A stretch of DNA of 64,000 bases from Bimuria novae-zelandiae CBS 107.79. Its lineage: Eukaryota > Ascomycota > Dothideomycetes > Pleosporales > Didymosphaeriaceae. The position numbers were made by a program, and so were the translations under genes. The stretch is taken from assembly GCA_010015655.1 (NCBI GenBank), contig ML976769.1:124001-188000 (forward strand), read 5' to 3'. Below are positions 47,618 to 58,249 of the stretch, piece by piece; position 1 is the first letter of the stretch, and each line of letters begins with the position of its first letter. The notes beneath the pieces are model-generated. The model was not told where the DNA came from, did no database searches, and saw only the letters and a list, made by a program, of their open reading frames with translations.

Positions 47618-50024
47618 CACCTCTTATAGCATAAAGGTAGCGGAGTGCTGTTAGGTAAAATAAAGTAAAACGAGTGAATAGAGGGCCTCTAGGGCACCTC
47701 CCTAGGAAGAACTCTATTATGCAACAAACCTATTCTCCTTAAAACCAACACTATGTTGGCGGATATTAGTTATTCCTAGTTGCTTTAAGAATCGCTTATG
47801 CTTACTAATATTAGAGAGAGACTTCGTTAATCTATTAGCAGGCATATTAGTAGTTTCTATCCAGGTAACGTTTATGTTCCCGGCTTGAACTTGCTCGCGG
47901 ATCCACATCTAATACACTTTAATATGTCTTAGTTTTGTGTCGAGCTTTTCTTTATCTTTATTCGCGATAGAGACCGTTTACTAGTTATCGTAGTATAGTG
48001 TAGGTCGAACCTCTAGATTAAACCCAATAGCTTTAAAGGTGTTTATCTACTAGGATAACTCGGTGCCAGCAGTTAATAGGGTAAATAGTTCGGCCTTAGT
48101 AGTTAACTTAGTAACAGATCTTATAATTTTTGCCTTCTAATTAATAACCATGCTATAGAGCTTAAACATATAGGCAAAAGAGCTTCGAGTAGTATCAGGA
48201 TTATTAGTAAACGCAGCATTAGAGGCACTAAGGAATAATAACTCCTTAGTATCCTTATTATTAATTTAATAAATATAGTTAGCGTTCTTAGAGCGTGCTA
48301 CTAATGCCCTAATTACCTAGAATCGGAAGTCGTATAAGTACTACCATATAGATTTAATGGCAGCAAGATGCTTTTAGCTTGGATTATTAAGATGGCGGGC
48401 GAGTATTGAGTGCGCCTTTGCCACATCAGGCCGGGTAAAGTATGAGATAAAACCCAGGTATCTAATTAGGATCTGGTACAGGCGGGTGCGCTCCTTATTA
48501 GGTTTATCTATACTTAGAGGAAGGTAAGACTCGCGCAAAGGGACCTTTAGGTGTCGGCTTCCCTAAAGAAGATTATAGTCATGGCAGACTTTTGTAATAT
48601 AGGAGTCTTAGATTATCCAGACCTTGCCTTTTATATAGTCTCTAATAATGCGTATTCCCAGGAACCACCCTAGTTCTCCCAAGATCCGTGTCTTATATCG
48701 TTTTGTAAACTCGCGTTTAAACTATTAATGATGTTGCTAATTGCCTTTGCGGAAAAGGACGACGATATTATCTATATAGTAGAATAGTATTAGCTTGCCA
48801 TTAGTGAAAAGGCAAGGGATACCCCTCACTTGCGTAAAGCCTATATTAATAAGTGTCTTTTTTAGGTGTTTGTGCTATAGCGCTAGAGTATTCTTAAGCC
48901 CATATAGTACTCGGCGTAATCGCATTATATTGCCTAGCCTGTCTCGGAACCTATCTAGAGTCCAGATATAATAAAGTCGGGCCAGGTACACATTAAGAAA
49001 ATCATTCTTAACGTCGTACTAGTAGGCAAGGAGCCCAAAGGCGCACATAATAGCAATAAGAAAGCGAAGCGTTTAAGCCATAAGGGTAGCTACGTAGGTA
49101 TTATCCTAAGTTGTCTGCAGATCTCCTCTTACGACTAGTCGAGCCTTGTAGCTAGTTAAGTAGCCATCAGCATTAAACTTGTATATAAAAACCTATATTA
49201 GCGATAGAGTCTTAGTATCTGGGTGCTCCTTTACATTATCTTTTACCTTCTTAAATATACCTTTATAAAGCTGCTCCTTAATCTCCTTGTCCGTAGCAGC
49301 AAACCACTTATCCGCATTAGGGTAAGGTTTAACTTTAATCTAGTTCTTTAGTGGCGATAGTAGCTAATCACGGTGTACCTTCCACTCTTCCTTTAGCGGC
49401 GGCTATATAATTGCCGTAGTAAATATTTACTAGTACAGGGACGCGTGCGTACTAAAGTGGTCTTTAGGCGTATTATCTTCTTTACTACCTCCCCGGCGAC
49501 GGGACCCTAGAATAATATTGTCTACAGTAATACTAGGGTTTGTTCGTTTTAGAGTATTATTCTGGCGGCGGTTTAGCGTAGTATCTCTAGGAGTAACCTC
49601 TCTCTAGCCTTTTAGTTAAGTGCGTGTTAATTGGTTCGGAGTAATCGGCGCTGGCGTTTCTTAAGGTTTAGGTAGTCCTCTAGTAGCTTCCTGCTAAATT
49701 TACACTTTGGCCTTATTCTACTTAACAGCCTCCTCCTCTTTAGCAGCATCCTTAACTGTCGGTTAACGAAGTATTATATTATGGCGGATCTACTTAATAA
49801 CAGGGTCTTCCTTATCGTCTAATAAATTAATATTAAGAATAGCAACCACATGTCGTTCCTCCTCGGTTAAAAGTTAAGATTCCAGCGGAGAGTACCGTTA
49901 TTGTCGTAGGAAAACAACGTCTCGGGTTTAAATAACCCTATCGCTTCCTGGGACCCAGATACGAAAGATATTTATTTCTTTATATTTAACTAACTATCTA
50001 GTAATCGCTCGCGATTTAAGCTTA
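47466..50024 (-). mobile_element. Copia-3 fragment: integrase end, RT, RNase H and 3' LTR (RIPed)
   Basis: A minus-strand Copia remnant. The minus-strand stretch 47717-47908 still reads VTWIETTNMPANRLTKSLSN, the RNase H end with the ADxLTK motif. The RT catalytic box YIDNIVVLF lies near 48755-48785. Near 49940-50020 the linker between integrase and RT is visible (FRIWVPGSDRVI). A polypurine tract (AAGAGGTG) precedes the 3' LTR, which occupies 47466-47617. Sequence upstream of the linker is missing. At 50025 an LTR of the same family begins in the opposite orientation. Confidence 0.78.
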
Positions 50025-50173
50025 TGTTAGAGTGGAGTACGGTATCACATGATACAAACCTGATGTAGACTAGTTGCTGATCACGATTCTGCTACTTAAG
50101 CAGTTTCTCCGTTTAGCCTGTTACAATCAACTCAGTCTCTCATTCCTACTTGCTACCCATCTTATCCCTTACA
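50025..50173 (+). repeat. Copia-3-family LTR, plus orientation
   Basis: About 149 bp, from TGTTAGAGTGGAGTACGG to CCTTACA, the inverted counterpart of 47466-47617. It lies exactly between the minus-strand Copia-3 remnant and the plus-strand Copia-4 remnant. No 5-bp TSD is present around it (GCTTA and ACTAT). Confidence 0.75.
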
Positions 50174-51452
50174 ACTATCGTAGCAGAAGACTTGGAATGT
50201 TTCTATTATAATATTAAGAATGCGTTCACTAAATCTTACCTTAAAGAATAGATTCTCCTAAAGTAACCTAAAGGAGTTCGTGTTAAGAAAGGACATGTTC
50301 TAAAAGTGCTTTAAAGCCTATACGGACTAAAGTAGGCTACTCGCGACTAGAACCTATTAATAAAGAAAGAGCTTCTTATATAGGGATTTGTGTAAAGCCT
50401 TACAGACCCTTGCATGTTTGTCTATAAGGAGAAAAATATTTAAATCCTAGTCTACGTTAACGACGTTCTTGCAGCGGCAAAGGAGCAATCCTAAACTAAG
50501 TGGTTCTAAAAGAAGCTTTCTAAATAATTTAACGCCAAGAACCTAGGGGAGGTATATAAGGTCCTTAGAGTATAAGTTACAAGAGACAGAAAGCACCGCA
50601 TAATTTTTCTTAACTAAGAGTAATATCTACGCACAGTACTTCATAAGTTTAAAATATTAAGTAAGAAGTATAAGGATAAGCAAATCCTATCTGCCAATTA
50701 CACTTTATTTAGACTAGCTACGGACAACGATAATTGGATTAACACAATAAAGTACTAGCAAGAAATTAAAAGTCTAATATTCGCTATAGTATTTACACGT
50801 CTAGATATTGCATTCACCCTTAGAAAGCTAAGCCAATATATAAGCAATCTAGCAGAACACCATAGCCATGCATTAAAGAACCTACTACGGTACCTAAGGT
50901 TAATAGTTATAATAAAACTACGCTACGAACTAGGGGGAGCACACTTATAATTTGTTATCTACTTGGACGCTAACTAGGCAAGTAATACTATAGATTAAAA
51001 GAGCGTCTTAGGCAGCACTGCGATGTTCTATAGAGGTCTAATCTTATAGTTAAGTAAGAAGCAACGATTGGTTGCAACATTAAGCTATAAGTCTTAATAT
51101 ATTACACTTTTAACATGCTATAAGCAAGGCCAGTAAATTACCTAAGTATTTAGGGATCTTGGATTCCCAAAGTACATTGGAAAAGACACTAACAAGGTTT
51201 AGATATTAAGAGACAACCAAGGCGCCATCGCACTTATAAAGAACCCTTACCTCCACGAAAGATTAAAACATATTAACGTTTGTTATTACTTTGTCCGGGA
51301 CATGGCAGAATAAGGTAAACTTAAGGTGGCTTACGTGCTAACTACTAACATAGTTACTAATAGAATAATAAAGCCGTTACAGCGAGTCGCATTTAAGAGA
51401 TTTAAGAACCAACTTAGAGTTGTCTACGGACTAGACCTGTCTTAAGGGGGAG
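50174..51452 (+). pseudogene. Copia-4 pol fragment (RT and RNase H, RIPed)
   Basis: 5'-truncated Copia polyprotein on the plus strand. It starts within RT with AEDLECFYYNIKNAFTKSYL and carries YVNDVLAAAKEQ (YVDD box) near 50450-50490. The RNase H end is near 51300-51440 (VRDMAE-GKLKVAYVLTTNIV, then TKPL-like IKPLQRVAFKRF). It differs clearly from Copia-3 in RNase H, so it is another family. A polypurine tract AAGGGGGAG leads into the LTR. Confidence 0.78.
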
Positions 51453-51602
51453 TGTTAAGAATATGTGGGTTTATTCTAGGTTAGTAAAAGGAAGGGCCGT
51501 AGTGCCTACTATGTAAGGGAGGTACGGCTGACTATAGCGTCCTTATTACTATTTACACGGAAGAGGAATAATATAATAGGAGAGTTAATATAATACGTTA
51601 CA
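51453..51602 (+). repeat. Copia-4 3' LTR (end approximate)
   Basis: It begins TGTTAAGAATATGTGGGTT directly after the polypurine tract. GTTACA at 51597-51602 is the likely end, but there is no second copy in the window to prove it. Confidence 0.55.
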
Positions 51603-52300
51603 GCCACCCCGCCTTATCCCTCCTCCTACTCGGTTATCCATGGTAGTCATGCTACTAGAGGGACCTTGATTTAAATAAATTCTACTATAAAAAGTAATTA
51701 TGAAAAAACAAAAACGTAGAGTACGTAAAATACGGAAACTAGAATTTAAAAGCAAAAGAAAAATTATAAAAAGAATTTATATAATATAAAATATAGATAG
51801 TAGGATTGGATAGTGCGAAGATAAAAAATAAATTTATATATAAAAATAAAAGTGTAAAGTTTTAAATTAAAAGAATAAATAATAAACTCTAACCCAGAAC
51901 GTCTAACCCAGAACGTCTAGAGTATTATTACCAAATACATCCAATCCTGTATCTAGTTTCTCCCTAGCTAATTAGCCTAACTTTAACGCACGCTTAACCG
52001 TGTTCGCGCTAGGTAGGACCCTAGCTCGCCTTACTAAATATTATAACGCGAGAGTCCTTCCTACGTGTTTATATATACTACTTAGCTATCTCTTTTTACC
52101 CTAAGTAGTAAGCTAGCGTAGTTAGGGGGGTAAAGGCTATAAAACCCACGCGTTATGTTCGCGTTTATAGTTAGGAGTCTTATTACCCCCCTTTCTCTTT
52201 CCCCTTTCCCCCATCTTCTCTCCCACGTGTATATTGCAACCTGGCCGTCCTTACCAACTACTAGTGTATTATTATAGACCTCTTTTACTTCCTACTAGAC
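51603..52300. other. Non-coding spacer with A-rich strip and 14-bp tandem duplication
   Basis: From 51680 to 51885 the plus strand is strongly A-rich. At 51888-51915 the 14-mer TCTAACCCAGAACG occurs twice in tandem and includes the telomere-like hexamer TAACCC. From 51930 on the sequence is RIPed. No coding signal is seen until the unit that starts near 52330. Confidence 0.5.
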
Positions 52301-52329
52301 TACTAAATATAGATATATATCCTATGCGG

Positions 52330-54990
52330 CCATGGCGTTAGGCTAAACTAATATATATCTTACTTTACGCGTTTGCACGTCGACTATCTAAAACTTAGCC
52401 TATTAAAGAAAGCGTAGATACTACTAAGTAATAAGCTTATACTTAAGTATCCTATAGACCTAAACTTGCCTAACTTCTAGTTACTACCTACTAGCTAGCT
52501 TACTCTACTATACCTCCTTATATATAAAGGGCTATTATATCTAGAGTGCACCTATACTTGCACAGTAGTAAGAGGGCTAATAAAATACTTTAATAATAAA
52601 TATACTACCTATAAGCGTGCCCTAGGACGTTAACCTAAGGCTACTATGAGATTTACTCTCTAGTGGAAAAATATTTCGTGCTAGTAGCTATTTAAACGAG
52701 GACCTAACTATAGCTACTTTATCGTTATCTCGCATGCGAAAAATGCGGAAAATAAAAAAGTATAGAGTTACTAGAAGATAGTAGTAATATTATTTAAGGT
52801 AGAGTACATACGCGCGCAAATTAACGAGGCCCTTAAGAAAAATAAACAGAAGAAGTATGCGCTAGAGGACGTGATTCCAAATAATACTATGCTAATAAAA
52901 GTCTTGCCTTAGCTAAAGATAACACGATAGCCAAAATATCTTTAAGGTTACTCTTTTAATAACGTTACTTTATTAGTAACTCCTACTAATCCCGCATTAG
53001 AGCCACTCCTTACTAAATTCTTAGATAGCCTAGACTATATTATAGAAGAAGCGCATCGCTCTATCTAAGATAATAAGGTTAATGTCTTTAATTAGGCGCG
53101 CATTAATAGCTTTATCTAGTAATAATAAGCCTTTAACTAACTACTACTAACTAAACTTCGCGACTCGACGTATTAGAACTATAAGTAGGTATTTAAGAGG
53201 TTAATCTACTTTACCTATTAAACTTTTTAGCTAGAGAACTATGTCGCGCTTGCCTATTATCTAATAACCTCCTAGCTTAGGCACCTCGATTGGATAATAG
53301 GTGTTGGTAAGAAGCTTATTAGGCTAAAGTAGGGCTAAACGGGCAAGGAGGGCGTTAAACTAAACCCTAAAGCTATCTAAAGGCTACTAGAAGCCTAACT
53401 TAACTAAGCTTGCCTTTATTTCTGTATTACCTTACTTAATTACACGTTAAAGGGGGACCTTTTTAAAAACACGATAGTTAGGTTCCTTACCACGCTAGCC
53501 GTAGACCCTAAAAAAAAGATACTCTAAGACACTTCCTACTTCACGTCTAACTTATTCGCGTTTGTTAAGATATCGCAGATGCTCATTATTTAGATATTAG
53601 TACTAATAGCGAAGGAAGGGCGGGTCGAATATTTAGTAAATATACTTAATAAAATATAGGATTAGTTTATAATTTATAAAAGTTAGTTTTTATTTAACTA
53701 GGTACTTCGATTGCGGGCGTACGGTAAAAAGATTAAAAATAGTTCTACGAGTCTAGGGTACATCTATTAGTCTAATAACTATAAGCGACTCACTTATAAG
53801 TAGCTAGAGTTAAACGTAACTAATCTAAAGAAGTTTATTACTACGTAAGTAGCGCTAGCGTAGGCTAAGCTTAAGTGGCTCTTCCTAGTACACGATAATA
53901 AGAAGCAAGAAGACGTAATTCCTACCTTTAAACTACGCGACTTATAGGACGACCTAATAGAAAGTGCTAAAGGTTAGAGCTTTCGTAAGGATCCTCGTAA
54001 TAGGGATATATTATTAGAGGGAGGATGCTAGATACTTAATCGCGTGTTAGGATCTAACACACTACGCGCTAAATTTATAGAGTTATATAAAAAAGACTTA
54101 AAGGTTATATAGAAAGCACCTATGGTAAAGAGATATATCTTAAAGGTTAATTTATTCTTTAAATAACTCTTGCTTCTTATTTATATAACTGCAGGCTAGC
54201 CTACTCGAGGAATAGAGATCTTTAGCTTATAACACTATAATATAGTAAATAGGCACCATTAAAATATTTTTATTAAAGATAGTCTAGTAAGCATAGTAAC
54301 TGCGTATTATAAGGGTTATAATATTATTAGGTCTATAAAAATTATTTACTATTACCTACCTAGAGAAGTTAGCAAACTCGTTATTTACTATTTATAGTTT
54401 ATCTTACTATTCTGGAAAAAGCTAGATGCAGTCGTATAGATAGATAAAACACTATTACCGCCTTTCCTATAGTTAAAAAGTAATATAACTACCTAGGATA
54501 GTGCCTAATTAACACGCGTGTTAAAAGAAGAGGCGCGGATACACTTATAAATAAATCTAAATATTATCTACTACTAGCACGCAGCTATTACTATATCCCG
54601 TATATATCTAAAGTATGGCGGATTTAAGCGGGACTATAGGATTAAAGAGAAGAAAGTAAATAATTAGGCAAGCTATATAACGTGGATTACAGGCACTATA
54701 TATACTTAGGGGTTAAAAGAGGCTCCTAGGGCAATAGAAGCTAGGAGAGCCAAGTATTAAAATATAAGTTAAAAGTAGCATAGCTTCCTTGGATTTCGCG
54801 CGTATATACCCCAACGTAAGTGGCTAGCGTTGTTTAAATCGTCTAATAAGGAAGAAAAGGGGTTGTATTATAAGAAGAAGCTATAATATAGCTAGGTTAA
54901 GTAAATAATATTTTGCCATCTCTCCACCCTAGAAAAAGGTGTACATGTTACGTATATAACGCTAGATAGTTAGTAATAGTACTAGTGCTA
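52330..54990 (+). pseudogene. Zinc-finger/tyrosine-recombinase-like protein, unit 1 (RIPed)
   Basis: Decayed plus-strand gene of about 880 codons. The N-terminal part has IDLNLPNF and a C2H2-like ECTYTCTVVRGLIKYFNNKY near 52540-52600, which resembles OrsD/DUF3505-type zinc-finger regions found in fungal proteins, some fused to RecQ helicases. Farther on are conserved LRLRAYGKKI (near 53700) and SFRKDPRNRD (near 53970). The C-terminal third fits a tyrosine recombinase: TRGIEIFSL near 54195-54225 (Arg box), YYKGY near 54305 (Lys), YYLPREVSKLVIYYL, HAAITISRIYL near 54580 (RH region), and a Tyr at 54701 nine residues after a position where His has become Tyr (54674). It ends with HSFLGFRAYIP. Assignment to a recombinase is my inference from motif order. 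All Gln/Trp-type stops are RIP products. Confidence 0.6.
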
Positions 54991-55009
54991 CTAGCCACTA
55001 CCCTTTTCT

Positions 55010-57700
55010 CGCGTGAAAGAGTCCTACGTACTAGTTTACTTAGCGGTAGCGCGAGGCGTAGGAGGCGTTAGTAAAAATAGTAAGAGAAGTAGTAGAGGAG
55101 GAAGAGAAGAAAGAGATAAAAGAAATAAAAGATAGAGATATAGATAAGGCGATAATAGACAACGTAGATAGTGCGGTAAGGGAGATAGAGGCTAAGCAGG
55201 AGGTAAAAAAGGGTAAAATTATAAGTAAGCGTAAAGCATTATTAAGTATTAAAAAATCGTGTTTAGCGTTTTGCGTTACATTATTAAGCTAGTCTATTAC
55301 CTATAAAGAGTACGATAGCCCGTTAGTGTGTGTATTAGCTATATTAGGGGTAAAAAAGGATAGGTAGAAGGGCGCTAAGTAGTACCTGCCTATTTTATTA
55401 GCTATTATTAAGGTTACCTAGTTTATAGTAGTATAGCAGGCGTTGGAATTATTAAATCTATTTATAGGAGACGATATAAATAGTAATAGCGCGTACGAGA
55501 GCAATGGGGATAGCACTTAGTAACAAGGCCAGTTAAAAGGGTGTTTATAGCACGTCTAGTAGATAATAAATAAGTTTATAGTGCGCAGTAGCCATAGTCC
55601 CATATAGTAAATATTAGATTTATAGACGTACGGGTTAAAGATCTATTATAATATAACGTTACGCGGCCACGTAGAGTGGGTAGGGCAGGACGAGTTATTA
55701 TATAAGGAGCTATAGTTTACTATGGCCTAGTTCCGTAGCATAGTGCACGGGTTAAGAGAGAAGAGTTAGTAGTTATTAATAAAGAATTTATTATTTAGTA
55801 ATAGCCCGTTCGCTAAGCCCGTTTCTAATATCCCGTGGGAGAGTTTACGCGATAATCTAACTAATAAGTAACTAGGATAGAATTTTTTAAAAGACTAGCG
55901 CACCCGCATACCCGTGGATAGGAAGTAATAGTTATATAAGTAGGTTAATTAGGACGCCCGGATTAGGGACTAGCTTATAAAACTAGGCACCTATTTAGGC
56001 GTTAACTAGCAAGAGGTTAGGCGGTATATAAACTAAGTAATTATATTTAGGGAGAAGTAAATCGCGTTAATATACATTATAGGCGGATAGCCGGCCAGGG
56101 GGCCTAAGATTATAAGCATTTAGCATAGTAACACGGTTAAAGGGGCCTATTATAATATATTCGTTAAGGATAGTAAGATAGTGTTTATAATAAGATACTA
56201 TAAAGGGTATACTATTAGTAGCAACGTTAAGATTATTTACTAGTATTTACCGCGCGAGGTGGGCGAGTTAGTAGTATATTATATATGGCTAGTATTGCTG
56301 TTCCAGCAGCGGATAGAGGCAATAGTGTAGGAAAAGAAGGTAATTTCGTTATATATATAGTTAGCCAACCCTAACCCAGGGCAGCATGAACATGTAGCCC
56401 TATATATTAATAGGACCCTAGTTTTGTTAGGGATAGAATATCCGCGCTAGGCCAATTCTTCTATGTATATCTAAGAACGTAGCCCGTATATTAAAGATAA
56501 TTAACCCCACATGTCGATAGGTTCCTATAGTCCAATTAACCTAAAATTTTAGTAATAGATTTAGTACACTAAGTTACACGTCCTAGTTAATTTGCAGCAC
56601 TAAATAATATATAGTTATAGGCGTTAGGGTTGCGCGTTAGGGTTAGGGTAAACATAATAAGGCGGCGATTAGACACTAGAGGTAGCTCTGAAATAGAGAC
56701 TAACGCGTAGCACAAGTAAAGACGCGTTAAGTCACGAAGAATTCCACGCGTTAAAAAGGCTATATAGTGCGATAGGGACCTATTATTAGAACCCACTCGC
56801 AGCAGCGTTAAGTCTGCTATTATAGTAAAGAGTAGCATCGTAAGCGAGTATTTTAAATATTTACCTAAGTATTTATTAGCGATACGCAAAGAGTGCAGGT
56901 ATAGGGTTTAGCCTAGCTAGGTAAGTAACTATTTATAGTAAATTTATTAGGGTGTTGGGCGCACGCGAGCGTAGTTAGTAGTAGATAAGCTTAGTAGCTA
57001 GGCTAGTTTACTTTAGTATACTAGCGAGCTAGAGGTGCCTAGTTAAAGTATTAAACCTATTAGCTAGTTACTAGTATACACAGACGGATTAATGTGCTAA
57101 TTAGCCCTAGGCTAGTATTATTAGATTATTTAAAGTTTCCGCGTTATAAAGAACCATTGGCGCTATATTTATAGTTAGTTACTAGTAGGTAGAGGTAGCT
57201 ATCCACGTTAATTAGAGAAGTAAAGTATATAATTACGTAGTAATTAGGGTTGGAGGCGCGTCTATTGCCAACGATTATTAGCCTAGGGCGCCAGTTCGCA
57301 GTATTTCGAGGTCTACTAACCTAAACCCACCCCCAAACCCGTGGACGGCGAGGCCGGGTGGGTAAGCGTTGGCAGGAACATGGACGAGGCGTGGGCTAAC
57401 GTATAAAAGCGGGCTAAGATAATAATCTAGAACGGCGCGCGAGACGAGGTGAACCCGTAATTAAAGTAGACTAGGTAGATACTATATTTAGTAGGTATAG
57501 AGTAGCCCGAATTATTAGCGAGCGTAGAAGAGCCTAAAGCTAAAGAAGAGCCTGTGGTGGCCACTATATAGGAGGCTATAGATGGGTTAGCGTAGTTTAG
57601 CCAGGCGTTTATTATCCACCGCACGGGGATATTCGTGCGATTAGAAGTAATCTAGATAGAAAAGCACTAAACGCGGTTTACGCTATTATAGCTATATATA
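55010..57700 (+). pseudogene. Zinc-finger/tyrosine-recombinase-like protein, unit 2 (RIPed)
   Basis: A second, divergent homologue in the same orientation. An acidic linker (55080-55200) leads to CLAFCVTLL near 55260, EYDSPLVCVLAILGVKKD near 55310 and LPILLAIIKVT near 55390. Then follow YGLKIYYNITLRGHVEWVG (about 55630-55690), PARGPKIISI near 56093 (Arg box), IIRYYKGYTISS near 56185 (Lys) and YLPREVGELVVYYIWLVLLF near 56250-56310. This matches the order in unit 1. The segment after 56350 is less clear and the His..Tyr pair was not located with confidence. It holds three TTAGGG hexamers near 56627-56655. Confidence 0.58.
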
Positions 57701-57769
57701 AATAAGAAGGCGGTTGGTGACTATGCCTAGCTATAGAAGTAGATATTAATATTTTTTTAGTAAACGTAA

Positions 57770-58142
57770 TAAGCGCACGCGTGGAAGAGCCCTACGTACT
57801 AATTTACTTAGTAGTAGCGCGAGGCGTGGGAGGCGTTAGTAAAGGCGATAGGAGGAGCGATAGAGGAGGAAGAGGAGGAAGAGGAGGAAGAGATAAAAGA
57901 AATAGAAAATAAAGATAGTAGTGTAAATAAGGTAATAATAGATAACGTAGATAGTGCGATGGGAAAAATAGAGGCCGAGTAGGAGGTAGAGGAGGCTAGA
58001 ATTATGGGCGAGCGTAAAGCGTTATTAAGTATTAAGAAATCGTGTTTAGCGTTTTGCATTGCATTATTAAGCCAGTCTATTACCCGTAAAGAGTACGATA
58101 GCCTGTTAGTATATATATTAGCTATATTAGGGGTAAAGGAGT
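57770..58142 (+). pseudogene. Unit 3 of the same family, truncated by LINE-B
   Basis: 57780-58139 is a close direct copy of 55010-55345: VEEPYV, an acidic stretch coded by (GAGGAA)n at 57860-57895, then CLAFCIALLSQSITRKEYDS and LAILGVKE. The frame ends where the (TAG)n tail of LINE-B begins. The rest of the unit presumably lies beyond LINE-B, outside the window. Confidence 0.65.
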
Positions 58143-58249
58143 AGTAGTAGTAGTAGTATTAATTATCGTCCAGGAACGTAAAGTTCAAGCCTCCCATAGG
58201 GCATGGGGACGCGCCGAGCAGCTGCTTTAGGGCCAGCCAAAGTAGTAAA

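Noticed and set aside
57808..58059. Ser-rich minus-strand frame
   Set aside because: It is the complement of the acidic GAG/GAA-coded stretch of unit 3 and an artefact of that repeat.
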